From Sandaracinaceae bacterium (lineage in GTDB: Bacteria > Myxococcota_A > Polyangia > Polyangiales > Sandaracinaceae), in contig JACKEC010000018.1 of NCBI GenBank assembly GCA_020633195.1, positions 434,001-498,000 of the forward strand: a stretch of DNA of 64,000 nucleotides, in the 5' to 3' direction. A program made the translations under genes and the position numbers. The notes beneath the pieces were generated by a model. The model saw only the letters and a list, made by a program, of their open reading frames with translations, did no database searches and had not been told where the DNA came from. This document shows positions 8,757-17,403 of the stretch, one piece after another (position 1 is the stretch's first letter; every line of letters begins with the position of its first letter).

Positions 8757-9449
8757 ATGAACACCACGCGCACGCTCTCGCTCACGCTCTGCCTCGCCCT
8801 GACCGCTTGTGACGGCAGCTCCACCACCCCCGGTTCCGACGCCGGCCCCTCGGCGATGGGCACCGACGGAGGCTCGATGACGGGCACCGACGGAGGCTCG
8901 ATGACGGGCTCGGACGGCGGCGGCGGCGGCGCGTGCCCCAGCACCTCGCCGGAGGTCGCGATCCGGTTCGGCGGCTGTACGCCGCTCGCGGCCTGCGGCG
9001 GCGACCCGACGGGGGTCTGGGTCTACGAGGACCTCTGCGTGGACGACGTCGCGCCGGACGTGGCGTCCGTCTGCGCCGACGCTCGCGTCGAGGACCTGAG
9101 CGGCACCGCGCGAGGGTGCGTCGCGCTCGACGGAGTCGAAGCCGCGCGCGACGTGACGGGCCACATCTCCGCGACCATCGTGGTGCCCGCGAGCTGCACC
9201 TTCGGGATGGGCTGCGCCCCGATCGAGGCCGCGCTCGGCGTCACGTGCACCCTCGACGCCGGCGACTGCCGCTGCCCGTGGGAGACCGACTTCGGCGAGA
9301 CCAGCACCGACACGTACACCGTCACCGGCTCCACGCTGACGCTCGGCGACGGCTCGACCTACGACTTCTGCGTCGACGGCGGCTCGCTGAGCTACCGCGA
9401 GACGGGATCGAGCGCGGACGAGCCGGGGGTCGCTCGCCTCGGTCGCTGA
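8757..9449 (+). CDS. Small secreted lipoprotein, function unknown
   Basis: A 230-residue protein with the lipobox LTAC at about residues 15-18 and a Ser/Asp/Gly-rich linker holding two copies of GTDGGSMT. A globular domain with ten or more cysteines follows (for example CSFGMGCAPIE-like and CRCPWETDF motifs). The ATG follows TGGAGGA at good Shine-Dalgarno spacing. I do not recognise the family. It starts back-to-back with the RCC1-like lipoprotein, about 170 nt apart, so the two may share a promoter region. Confidence 0.75.
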   Translation: MNTTRTLSLTLCLALTACDGSSTTPGSDAGPSAMGTDGGSMTGTDGGSMTGSDGGGGGACPSTSPEVAIRFGGCTPLAACGGDPTGVWVYEDLCVDDVAPDVASVCADARVEDLSGTARGCVALDGVEAARDVTGHISATIVVPASCTFGMGCAPIEAALGVTCTLDAGDCRCPWETDFGETSTDTYTVTGSTLTLGDGSTYDFCVDGGSLSYRETGSSADEPGVARLGR

Positions 9450-9480
9450 CGCCCGCTCGACGAGGGGGCCGCGTGGAAAT

Positions 9481-9506
9481 CTCGGGGGGTGTCGAAACCC
9501 CTCGAG
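9481..9506. terminator. Hairpin between convergent genes
   Basis: ctcggggggt and acccctcgag can pair at 9 of 10 positions around a GTCGAA loop. It lies in the 88-bp gap between two convergent genes and could serve both as a terminator. No U-tract follows, so the call is tentative. Confidence 0.35.
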
Positions 9507-9537
9507 GTGCTGTGCTTCATCGACACGCTCTGCGTGT

Positions 9538-10389
9538 TCAGGGCGCCGCGCGCACGCGAAACGTGATCGTGAGGTGCACCGTCTCGAGCGCGCCGCCGCG
9601 GTCTTGCGCCGCGTCGTGGCCGCGCAGGCGCCGAGTCATCGGCTCGCGGAGCGCGGCGGGCCCGGCGCGCCACGACAGCTCGGGGACGGGGCCGATCGGC
9701 TCGCCGTAGTCGAGGTCGAGCTCCACGGTGCCGCGCGACTCTGGCGAGGAGCGCCCCAGCCCCCGTGCCACTTCGTCGACACGGCCCCGGATCCGCGTCT
9801 CCCGCAGCGCGCGGACGCGCGGCGAGCTCCTGTGGCCCGACCACCGAAAGCGAACGGTCGCGACGACGCGAGGGCTCGGGGGAGGCAGGGGATCAGGGCG
9901 GCAGCGCGGCTCCGGGACGGGCGAGGGCGTCACGCGGCGGGTGGTCGGGTCGTACACGAAGCCCTGCAGAATCATCCCCCACCCCGCGGAGACCGTTGGG
10001 CGCCCCGCGAAGGCCGAGTGGACGCACTGCTGGAGCTCCGGCGGAGCGCGACCGATCAGGAAGACCTCGGCCACCATCCCGCTGCGCACGACCATGTGGA
10101 GGTAGCGATCGAAGAACAGCGGCGGCTCGCTGAGGCGATGAGGCTCGAAGCATCGCCTCAGCGCCGGCGTGGCCGCGTGGAGGACTTCCGCCCAAGCGGA
10201 CTCGGGCAAGCTCCACTCCGGCTCCGAGCGCCACTGGAACCACGACGGGTGGAAGTCGTCGCGCATCGCGGGTGCGTACTGCGGGCTCCCGAGCTCATAG
10301 CAGCCGTGCTGCGCCGCGGCAGGCACCGACCCGCTCAGGGCGATCCCGGTCGAGGCGATCCCGGACAGAACCACGACCCACGAGCGCAC
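9538..10389 (-). CDS. Exported AgmX/PglI-like C-terminal-domain protein
   Basis: A 283-residue protein with a GTG start and a signal peptide cleaved near VPAAAQ. Residues about 65-150 show a paired-cysteine arrangement: LRRCFEP, then a predicted strand (RYLHMVVRSGMVAEVF), then LQQCVHSAFAGRP and a terminal YDP strand. This matches the layout of the AgmX/PglI C-terminal (TonB-like) domain common in Myxococcota gliding and envelope proteins. The assignment rests on pattern resemblance only. The rest is Arg/Pro-rich and unassigned. It lies 42 nt downstream of a co-directional lipoprotein gene, so the two probably form an operon. Confidence 0.6.
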   Translation of the reverse strand: MRSWVVVLSGIASTGIALSGSVPAAAQHGCYELGSPQYAPAMRDDFHPSWFQWRSEPEWSLPESAWAEVLHAATPALRRCFEPHRLSEPPLFFDRYLHMVVRSGMVAEVFLIGRAPPELQQCVHSAFAGRPTVSAGWGMILQGFVYDPTTRRVTPSPVPEPRCRPDPLPPPSPRVVATVRFRWSGHRSSPRVRALRETRIRGRVDEVARGLGRSSPESRGTVELDLDYGEPIGPVPELSWRAGPAALREPMTRRLRGHDAAQDRGGALETVHLTITFRVRAAP

Positions 10390-10431
10390 CCTCGTCCGAC
10401 ACCCACCCGACCCGAAGGTTCGTACGGGGTG

Positions 10432-11223
10432 CTACGGCGAGAAGGTGATGTCGATGACCTCGTTCTGCGCGAACAGGAACTCGCAGGGGCTGGCGTTGGC
10501 GCAGTGGGGGACGGTGATGGTCTGGACGCGGCCGCCCGAATTGGGGGTGGCTTCGATGCGGGCGTAGAAGCCGACCCAGGCGTCGACCCAGAGGCGGCTG
10601 CCGCCGGTGAGGTAGCCGCCCATGAGGCCGCCGTCGGAGTCGTAGACGCCGACGGTGCCCGACCCCGAGACGTCGAAGTAGACGCGGACGGGGCGGCCGT
10701 AGTCGACGGCGGGGCCGGCGTCGGGGAGCATCGGGGGGCCCGCGTCGAAGCCCGGGCCCGCGTCGAAGCCCGGGCCCGCGTCGAAGCCCGGGCCCGCGTC
10801 GAAGCCCGGACCCGCGTCGAAGCGGACCATGGGCACGTCGTGGCAGCGCCGCAGGATGAGCCGGCCGTCCTCGATGGGGCTGAGCGCGACGTCGATGGGC
10901 TCGCCGCCGACCACCGCGACGGCGCAGCCGATGGCGTACGCGTTGTTGCTCTCGTCGAGGGCGGTGCCCATGAAGCAGTAGCGCTCGCCCTGACGCAGGT
11001 TCGGCGGCGGGCTCCCCGACGCGCCGCGGCCGATCTCCTCGCAGTACTCCTGGTTGCCCGGCGGCTGGCAGGCGAACCCGCACTCCCCGCCCGAGTACAC
11101 CTCGGCCACGATGGTGGGCGGTCGCGCCTCGTCGAGCTCGGTTCCGTTGTGGAACGTCCACTTCTGACGGCGGTCACAGCCCGCCAGCAGCAGCAGCGAT
11201 GCCACGACGATCCAACCACGCAT
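10432..11223 (-). CDS. Lipoprotein with (PGFDAG)n repeat linker
   Basis: A 263-residue lipoprotein with signal MRGWIVVASLLLLAGC. An N-terminal Cys-rich region (GGECGFACQ and QEYCEE motifs) is followed by a linker containing five FDAG-PG hexapeptide repeats. The C-terminal beta-rich domain begins near a YFDVSGSGTVGVYDSDGG stretch and ends in DITFSP. The C-terminal part resembles beta-sandwich surface domains, but I cannot name a family. It is upstream of, and probably co-transcribed with, the AgmX-like gene, and divergent from yggX. Confidence 0.75.
   Translation of the reverse strand: MRGWIVVASLLLLAGCDRRQKWTFHNGTELDEARPPTIVAEVYSGGECGFACQPPGNQEYCEEIGRGASGSPPPNLRQGERYCFMGTALDESNNAYAIGCAVAVVGGEPIDVALSPIEDGRLILRRCHDVPMVRFDAGPGFDAGPGFDAGPGFDAGPGFDAGPPMLPDAGPAVDYGRPVRVYFDVSGSGTVGVYDSDGGLMGGYLTGGSRLWVDAWVGFYARIEATPNSGGRVQTITVPHCANASPCEFLFAQNEVIDITFSP
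10739..10823. repeat. 18-bp coding tandem repeat, about five copies
   Basis: The unit cccgcgtcgaagcccggg recurs every 18 bp and encodes the PGFDAG hexapeptide linker. The first four copies are nearly perfect and the last has a g-to-a change. It is likely prone to length variation by slippage. Confidence 0.85.
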
Positions 11224-11254
11224 CGAGGCACATCCTGACAGACTCTCGCGGCTG

Positions 11255-11283
11255 TTGCGACGCGACGGCCGGGGCCCTACGCT
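11255..11283 (+). promoter_or_regulatory. Candidate sigma70-type promoter of yggX operon
   Basis: TTGCGA (11255-11260) and TACGCT (11278-11283) are separated by 17 bp. This predicts a leader of about 25-30 nt that carries a GGAGG ribosome-binding site before the ATG at 11316. Confidence 0.4.
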
Positions 11284-11315
11284 CGCACCGTCCCAACCCC
11301 CGGAGGCGTGATTCG

Positions 11316-11585
11316 ATGGCCGAGACGGTGTTCTGCGTGAAGACCCAGAAGGAGGGCGAGCGGCTCGACCGCCAGCCCTTCCCGAACGAGCTCGGCGCGC
11401 GCCTCTACGAGAACGTGAGCAAGGAGGGGTGGCAGCTGTGGCTGGCCCACTCGACGATGCTCATCAACGAGTTCCGCATCGATCTCGCGAGCAAGCAGGG
11501 CACCGAGTTCCTCCTCAAGCAGTGCGAAGAGTTCTTCTTCGGTGAGGGCGGCGAGCTGCCCCCTGACTTCCGCCCCGAGTCGTGA
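11316..11585 (+). CDS. yggX: YggX family Fe(II)-trafficking / oxidative damage protection protein
   Basis: An 89-residue cytosolic protein, the usual length for this family (about 90). It matches YggX closely: the N-terminal catalytic-looking Cys in VFCVK, the LDRQPFPNELG stretch, the central GWQLWLAHSTMLINE core and the C-terminal EEFFFG motif. YggX proteins protect iron-sulfur enzymes from oxidative damage and support iron handling. The ATG at 11316 has a GGAGG site upstream. Its stop codon overlaps the GTG of the next gene by 4 nt, so translation is likely coupled to the MutS-like ATPase. Confidence 0.93.
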   Translation: MAETVFCVKTQKEGERLDRQPFPNELGARLYENVSKEGWQLWLAHSTMLINEFRIDLASKQGTEFLLKQCEEFFFGEGGELPPDFRPES

Positions 11586-13450
11586 GCGACCCGGACGCGT
11601 CGCCGCTCGCTCATCACCAGGCCGCCCGCCTCCGCTTCGAAGCGGAGCGCGAGCGCCAGGATCGCATCGCCGCGCGCTTCTCGATGGCCCAGCTCGGCCT
11701 CTTCGGGCTGTCCGTGGTGCTCGCCGGCTCGGGCCTCTTCGGCGGCCTCGACGCCGTGCTGCTCGGCTCCGGCGGCGCGGTCTTCGTGATCTTCCTCGTC
11801 GTACGCGCGGTCCAGGCCCGCGTGATCCTGCGGCGCGAGCAGGCCGACGTCCGCCGCGAGATCCACGACCGGCAGGTGAAGCGGATGACCGGCCAGCTCT
11901 CCGAGCTGCCGCCGCCCGGCGCGGCGCTGCCGCCGGGGCACCCCTATGCGGGGGACCTCGACATCACCGGCGACCAGAGCCTCATCGCGCGCCTCGACAC
12001 CACGCACACGACCGCCGGCGCTCGCTCGCTCGCGTCCTGGCTGGCCGCTCCGGCCACCCTCGAGATCATCGCCGCGCGTCAAGAAGCCGTGCGCGAGCTC
12101 GCCGCCGCGACCGAGCTTCGCCAGGAGCTCGAGGCCGCCGTGCTAGAGACGGGCCGCGAGCGCCTCGACGCGCGCCCGTTCGTCGAGCTGATGGAGAAGA
12201 AGGGCCTCCTCGAGGAGAAGCCCTGGCTCAAGATCGTGGCCCCGCTGATGCCGCTGATCACGATCGGCGTGTGGGCCGGCGGGACGTTCGGGCCGCTGAG
12301 CGGCTGGGCGTGGCTCCTCCCCGTCGCCGTCCAGATCCTCATCGTCCGCAGCACCGAGCCGCGCTCGCGCGAGGTCTACGAGGCGATGGGCGAGAAGAAG
12401 GGCTTCGTCGACGCCTACACCAAGCTCTTCCGCGTGGTCGAGGACGCGAAGTTCGACTCCGAGGGCCTCGAGACGCTCCGCTCGAGCCTCGCGATCGAGG
12501 GTGCGCCGCCGTCGCGGCAGATGAAGCGGCTCGAGCGCTGGACCAGCTGGTACGACCTGCGCGAGCAAGGCATCGTGCACGTCTTCATCAACCCGCTGCT
12601 CCTCTGGGACCTCAACTGCCTCATCGGCATCGAGGCCTGGATCCGCACGGTGGGCCGCAAGTGCGGCGCCTGGTTCGACGCCATCGGCGACATCGAGGCG
12701 CTCGCGGCGCTGTCGATCCTGCTGCACCAGGACCCGCACGCGACGATGCCCGAGGTCGCCGAGGGCGGGGCGCTGGAGGCCGAGAAGATCGCGCACCCGC
12801 TGCTCCTGCTGCCGACCCGCGTGACCAATGACGTCATCCTCGAGGGCCCGGGGCACTGCCTCATCGTCACCGGCTCCAACATGGCCGGCAAGAGCACCCT
12901 CCTGCGCGCGGTGGGCGTCAACGTCGTCCTCGCGCTCGCGGGCGGCCCCGTCGTCGCGCGCCGGATGCGCGTCCCGCGGCTCCGCGTGCGCGCGAGCATG
13001 CGCATCGCCGACTCGCTGCAGACCGGCGCGAGCTACTTCCAGGCGGAGCTCGCGCGCCTGCGCCTCGTGGTGCACCGCGCCGACGCGGACCCGCCGATCC
13101 TGTTCCTGCTCGACGAGCTGCTGCGCGGCACCAACGCCAAGGCGCGGCACATCGGCGCGCGCGCCGTCGTCAGCCACCTCCTCGAGCGCGGCGGCATGGG
13201 CTTCGTGGCGACGCACGACGTGGCGCTGAGCGAGCTGGAGCGCGAGCGCGAGGGCCTCGTCCGGAACGTCCACTTCACCGACGTCATCGAGAACGGGGTC
13301 ATGACCTTCGACTACCACCTGCGCCCCGGCGTGGTGCGGACGTCGAACGCGCTGCGGCTCCTCGCCGAGGTCGGGATCGAGGTCGAAGACGATCCTCACC
13401 TCCTCGACGGAGTCCTTCCCGCGCCGGAGGCCCAGACCGCGGTAGACTGA
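11582..13450 (+). CDS. Membrane-anchored MutS-like ATPase
   Basis: A 622-residue protein starting at the GTG that overlaps the yggX stop codon (GTGA). Two hydrophobic segments lie near residues 37-80 and another pair near 215-250, so it is membrane-associated, unlike classical MutS. The C-terminal third is a MutS domain V ATPase: Walker A GSNMAGKST at 431-439, a Walker B ending in D511-E512 within ILFLLDELLRGTN, and an H-loop FVATHD. The N-terminal mismatch-recognition domain (Phe-x-Glu motif) is absent. It therefore belongs with the MutS-related proteins of unknown role rather than the mismatch-repair enzymes. The kinase gene starts 11 nt downstream. Confidence 0.88.
   Translation: MSDPDASPLAHHQAARLRFEAERERQDRIAARFSMAQLGLFGLSVVLAGSGLFGGLDAVLLGSGGAVFVIFLVVRAVQARVILRREQADVRREIHDRQVKRMTGQLSELPPPGAALPPGHPYAGDLDITGDQSLIARLDTTHTTAGARSLASWLAAPATLEIIAARQEAVRELAAATELRQELEAAVLETGRERLDARPFVELMEKKGLLEEKPWLKIVAPLMPLITIGVWAGGTFGPLSGWAWLLPVAVQILIVRSTEPRSREVYEAMGEKKGFVDAYTKLFRVVEDAKFDSEGLETLRSSLAIEGAPPSRQMKRLERWTSWYDLREQGIVHVFINPLLLWDLNCLIGIEAWIRTVGRKCGAWFDAIGDIEALAALSILLHQDPHATMPEVAEGGALEAEKIAHPLLLLPTRVTNDVILEGPGHCLIVTGSNMAGKSTLLRAVGVNVVLALAGGPVVARRMRVPRLRVRASMRIADSLQTGASYFQAELARLRLVVHRADADPPILFLLDELLRGTNAKARHIGARAVVSHLLERGGMGFVATHDVALSELEREREGLVRNVHFTDVIENGVMTFDYHLRPGVVRTSNALRLLAEVGIEVEDDPHLLDGVLPAPEAQTAVD
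13443..13448 (+). promoter_or_regulatory. Candidate -10 box (TAGACT) for the kinase gene
   Basis: TAGACT overlaps the last codons of the MutS-like gene and sits 12 nt before the GTG at 13461. It could provide separate expression of the kinase. No Shine-Dalgarno sequence is visible. Confidence 0.3.
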
Positions 13451-13460
13451 GCGTTCCCCC

Positions 13461-16400
13461 GTGAGCCTCGACCGCGAATACCTCGACGGACTCGCCCGCC
13501 TGCACCTGGCGGCGAACGACGACGAGCGCCGCGCGACCTGGCGCCAGAGCATGGCCACGCTCGCGGCCGAGGCGTCCGAGCAGCGCGCCGTCCCGCTCGA
13601 GGGCCTCGACCCGGACGCCGTCCAGCGCAGCACGCGGGCGGCGATCCAGCAGGGGCTCGTCGACGACCTCGACTTCCTCTCGCCGGCCGCGTCCGCGTCG
13701 GCGCTCTACGAGCTCGCCGCCGTCCTCCCGATGGGCGAGGAGCGACGCGAGCTCGGCCGCCGCGTGGCGCAGCGCCTCCACCAGGGCGACGCGACCACGT
13801 TCGTGGCGCTCGCGACGCAGCTCGCGCTCGGCTCGAAGCGCGCGCTGAGCGGCGCCGCCATCCGAGCGCGCGTGGCGCTCGCGCTCGACATGCCCATCGG
13901 GAGCGGCGTCCGCGCGGACGCGCTCGCGCTCGCGCTCATCTCGCGGCGCGACCTCGCGATCGAGTGGCTGGTGGCGCCGTCGACGGGCTCGCTGCCTCAG
14001 CGCCGGCTCGCGGCTCGCCTGCTCGAGCGCGCCGCGCGCGAGGCGGCGCGACGGTGCGCGCAAGGCGACGACGGCGTCCTCGGCGTCTTCGAGCGCGACG
14101 GCGTGGCCGCCGCGTGGGCGCGGCTGCTCGGCGATCGCGAGCCGCTCGTGTGGCGCCACGTCGCGACCGCGCGCGGCCTGCTCTCGGGGCACGCGGCGCA
14201 CCTCGCCGACGAGATCACGAGCCAGCTCGACCCGGCGCTGTCGCCGACCGAGTGGCGCCGCGCGGCCGCGTCGCTCGCGGCGAGCGTGGCGGTGACCCCG
14301 ACGCGCTCGATCGCGCAGGCCACCGCGCTGCTCGAGTCCCCGCTGCTCCAGAAGGACCGGGGGCTGCCCGGCGCGATGCTGCTCGGGATCCCGCGCGCCG
14401 CCGAGGTCGAGCCCGAGGCGGCCGAGGAGCTCTGCACGGCGCTCGTCCGCGCCGGCGGCATCGACGCGGCGGAGGCGCTCCTGTCGCTGCGTCACGAGCG
14501 GGTCGGCGGCGAGTTCGGGGTGTGGGCGCAGCAGATGGCGCGCGCCAAGCTGCGCGAGCCCGGGCTCCTCGACTCGGCCGACGTGGGCACCGCGGCGCTC
14601 GCGGAGGCGCTCGACGACGACCTCAAGCCTGACGACGAGCGCGAGGGCCCCCCGACGCTGCGCATGTACCTCGAGGGCGCGCTCGCCGCGTTCTCCGAGG
14701 ACGGCGCCGGGGCCGCGTACGGGCGCGCCCACGGCGTGCTGCACGAGGTGGAGGCGACCCTGCGTCGGCTCGAGGCGGCGCCTCAGCACATCGACTCGGG
14801 GCGCCACCAGGCGTTCCTCGCGCTGCGCGAGCTCGACGGCGCGCTCCTCGAGACGAGCACGCTCGCGGACCTGCTCACCCTCGGCGCGCGGGGTGACGAC
14901 ACCAAGGCGCTCGCGCCGCTCGACCCGTTCTTCGACAGGCTCACGAAGTGGCTGCTCCAGCACGAGAAGCGCCCGATCCGGCGCACGCAGGAGATCGAGC
15001 ACCCGACGCTGCGCCTGAACCGCGTCAAGACGCTCCTGCACCTCGTCGACGCGGACGGCACCTGGGGCGAGGGCCGCGGGGAGACGCTGAAGGAGCGGCG
15101 CCTCGCGACCGTCCGCACGCTCCTCGCCCGCGTCCGCGACGACGAGCCGTCGATGCTCCGGCGCGTCGTCACCGCTGCCGCCGCGCGCGCGTGCGACGCG
15201 CTCCTGCGCGAGGAGATCGGCGAGCTGTCGGACGTCTTCGTCGTCGCGGTGCGCCACGTCGCGACGCTCGACGGGCTGACCACGATGGCCGAGGCCTCGA
15301 TGGTCCCCGAGATGAAGGCGATGTTCCGGGCCTACGCGAACCTCGTCGCGAAGACGCAGCCCGACGTGCGCACGACCGGCACGCGCTCGCGGGCGAGCCT
15401 GGACGCGCTGCGCTCGCTGATCCGCGCGGTGCCCACCGCGACGACGCCGCGGGTGGACGCGCTGCACGCCGCGCTGCTCGCGTTCGGTCGGGCGGTCGAG
15501 GCCGTGCGCGCCGCCAACTCGCTCGGCGAGCTCGCCGGGGAGATGGACGAGCGCGGCTCCCGCATCGTCGCGCTCGAGACGGCCACGCGCCTCCTCGCCC
15601 GCCTCGTCGTGGGCGCCCGCCGCCGCCTCGGCGACCCGCCCGAGGACGCGGTCGGCCTCGCGGGCGCCGCGCTCCGCTTCGTCGACATCGCCGTCGAGCG
15701 GGCCTACCGCGGTGACTCCGAGTCCCTCGGAGAGGCCATCGCCTCGACGATCGACGGCCTGCACGAGGATCTTCCGTCCCACCTCGCCGAGGTCGCGGCG
15801 ACGGCGCTCGTCCGGGTCATCCAGATCCCTCGCGAGGCGTCGGCCGAGGAGGAGCCGCGCGACAGCTTCGCGCCGGCGGCGCCCAAGGAGTCCCCGCTGC
15901 CGCCGTGGCTGCCGCCCTCGCGCACGCTCGGCGGCTTCTACGTGCTGCGCGCCCTCGGCGCGGGCGCGGTCGGCAGCGTGTTCGTCGCGCGCCGCGCGGA
16001 GGAGAAGAAGAACGAGTCCGCGCCGCGCTTCGCGCTGAAGGTCCCCGAGTACTCGGGCGCGGCGGCGCGCACCTTGAGTGAGGAAGAGTTCTTGCGCCTC
16101 TTCCGCGAGGAGGCGGGGGCGCTGCTCGCGATCCCGGAGCACGAGCACCTCGCGCGCCTCGTCACCTTCGACGCCGGCGCCAAGCCCAAGCCGATCCTCG
16201 TCATGGAGCTCGTCGAGGGCCCGACCCTCGAGCGCGTGATCCACACCGGCGCGCTCGACGTCCGGCAGACGTTCTCGCTCCTCGACGGGATCGCGAGCGG
16301 CCTCGAGGCGATGCACGGGGTCGGCGTCGGGCACCTCGACCTCAAGCCGTCGAACGTGATCCTGCGGGACGTCGACGCCGCCGCCGGCCGCCACGGGACG

Positions 16401-16823
16401 CCGGTGCTCGTGGACTTCGGGCTCGCCGGCCGCCAGGTGCGCCCCGGCTGCGCCACCGCCAACTACGGCGCCCCCGAGATCTGGGGCCTGACGCCGAAGG
16501 GCCACCGACCGGGCCCCGCGCCGTCGGACGTCTACGCGTTCGGGTGCCTCGCCTTCGAGGTCCTCACCGGACGCGAGCTCGTCCACGGCAGCAACGAGAT
16601 CGCGATCATCACGTCGCACCTCTCGCACGACGGCGACTTCGACGGCCTCCGCTGGCTCGCGCAGGAGCCCGAGTTCACCGGCATCGCGCAGGTGCTCTCG
16701 GGCGCCGTCCGCCAGGATCCGCGGTCGCGCACCCCGATCGGCGAGCTCCGCGAGCAGCTCGCCGCGCTCGCTCCGACCCTCGCGTCGCAGCGCTGGCCGC
16801 TCGACGTCAGCGCCGCCGCTTAG
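13461..16823 (+). CDS. Large protein with C-terminal Ser/Thr protein kinase domain
   Basis: A 1120-residue protein with no signal peptide or clear membrane helix. About 820 N-terminal residues are Ala/Leu/Arg/Glu-rich helices resembling HEAT/ARM-type repeats. The C-terminus (about 823-1110) is a Hanks-type kinase: glycine loop LGAGAVGSVFVA, ATP-binding K860 in FALK, catalytic loop H958-L-D960-L-K962-PSN, D985-FG, and an APEIWG segment. The usual HRD is HLD. The conserved Asp, Lys and Asn remain, so activity is plausible. Having the kinase at the C-terminus behind a long repeat domain, with no PASTA or membrane anchor, is unusual. Its targets are unknown; genomic linkage suggests a functional tie with the MutS-like ATPase. 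Confidence 0.88.
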   Translation: MSLDREYLDGLARLHLAANDDERRATWRQSMATLAAEASEQRAVPLEGLDPDAVQRSTRAAIQQGLVDDLDFLSPAASASALYELAAVLPMGEERRELGRRVAQRLHQGDATTFVALATQLALGSKRALSGAAIRARVALALDMPIGSGVRADALALALISRRDLAIEWLVAPSTGSLPQRRLAARLLERAAREAARRCAQGDDGVLGVFERDGVAAAWARLLGDREPLVWRHVATARGLLSGHAAHLADEITSQLDPALSPTEWRRAAASLAASVAVTPTRSIAQATALLESPLLQKDRGLPGAMLLGIPRAAEVEPEAAEELCTALVRAGGIDAAEALLSLRHERVGGEFGVWAQQMARAKLREPGLLDSADVGTAALAEALDDDLKPDDEREGPPTLRMYLEGALAAFSEDGAGAAYGRAHGVLHEVEATLRRLEAAPQHIDSGRHQAFLALRELDGALLETSTLADLLTLGARGDDTKALAPLDPFFDRLTKWLLQHEKRPIRRTQEIEHPTLRLNRVKTLLHLVDADGTWGEGRGETLKERRLATVRTLLARVRDDEPSMLRRVVTAAAARACDALLREEIGELSDVFVVAVRHVATLDGLTTMAEASMVPEMKAMFRAYANLVAKTQPDVRTTGTRSRASLDALRSLIRAVPTATTPRVDALHAALLAFGRAVEAVRAANSLGELAGEMDERGSRIVALETATRLLARLVVGARRRLGDPPEDAVGLAGAALRFVDIAVERAYRGDSESLGEAIASTIDGLHEDLPSHLAEVAATALVRVIQIPREASAEEEPRDSFAPAAPKESPLPPWLPPSRTLGGFYVLRALGAGAVGSVFVARRAEEKKNESAPRFALKVPEYSGAAARTLSEEEFLRLFREEAGALLAIPEHEHLARLVTFDAGAKPKPILVMELVEGPTLERVIHTGALDVRQTFSLLDGIASGLEAMHGVGVGHLDLKPSNVILRDVDAAAGRHGTPVLVDFGLAGRQVRPGCATANYGAPEIWGLTPKGHRPGPAPSDVYAFGCLAFEVLTGRELVHGSNEIAIITSHLSHDGDFDGLRWLAQEPEFTGIAQVLSGAVRQDPRSRTPIGELREQLAALAPTLASQRWPLDVSAAA

Positions 16824-17403
16824 CGATCGGCTCGGCCCTCGGAATTTCGCGCAGAGGGCGCGAAAGGGGGCAAAGAGGTTTTCTGATTTCGGGCGCCGGG
16901 CGCCTCGGCGATGGGCGAACGGTTCGGTCCTCGGAATTTCGCGCAGAGGGCGCGAAAGGGGGCAAAGAGGTTTTCTGGGTTTCGAGCGCCAGCGCCTCGA
17001 CGCTGACGATCGCTTCGGTCGTCGGAATTTCGCGCAAAGGGCGCGGAAGGGGGCAAAGAGGTTTTCTGGGTTTCGGGCGCCGGGCGCCTCGGCGATGGCG
17101 AACGGTTCGGCCCTCGGAATTTCGCGCAAAGGGCGCGAAAGGGGGCAAAGAGGTTTTCTCGGTTTCGGGCGCCGGGCGCCTCGGCGATGGCGAACGGCTC
17201 GGCCCTCGGAATTTCGCGCAGAGGGCGCGAAAGGGGGCAAAGAGGTTTTCTGGTTTCGGGCGCCGGGGGCATCCTGGAACCGCTGCGGTTCGACGACCGG
17301 CCCGCGGCCGCGCCCACCCACCCTCTCCCCTTGGCCCCCTTCGCGCCCTTTGCGCGAAATTTCCGGGCGCGAAATTTCCGGGTGCGAGTTCCCGGATGCG
17401 CCG
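16824..17403. repeat. Intergenic array of five 92-bp repeats plus an inverted partial copy
   Basis: This 580-bp gap between convergent genes holds no credible gene. The core GGAATTTCGCGCAAAGGGCG recurs at 16841, 16933, 17024, 17116 and 17208 (spacing 92, 91, 92, 92). Each unit continues with cgaaagggggcaaagaggtt and an inverted-repeat-rich gggcgccgggcgcc block. At about 17330-17384 the same core appears inverted (cgccctttgcgcgaaatttc), partly duplicated. A related copy lies at 22464-22503. Open reading frames through the array only translate the repeat. It is not a CRISPR array because there are no unique spacers. Confidence 0.93.

Noticed and set aside
11582..13450. Classical mismatch-repair mutS
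   Set aside because: The mismatch-recognition domain is missing, and there are membrane segments. Only the ATPase domain matches.
16824..17403. Possible CRISPR array or a repetitive protein gene
   Set aside because: The 92-bp units are repeated as a whole with no unique spacers and there are no cas genes. The apparent protein (EFRA-x-GAKGGKEVF type) only translates the DNA repeat and runs through convergent gene ends.
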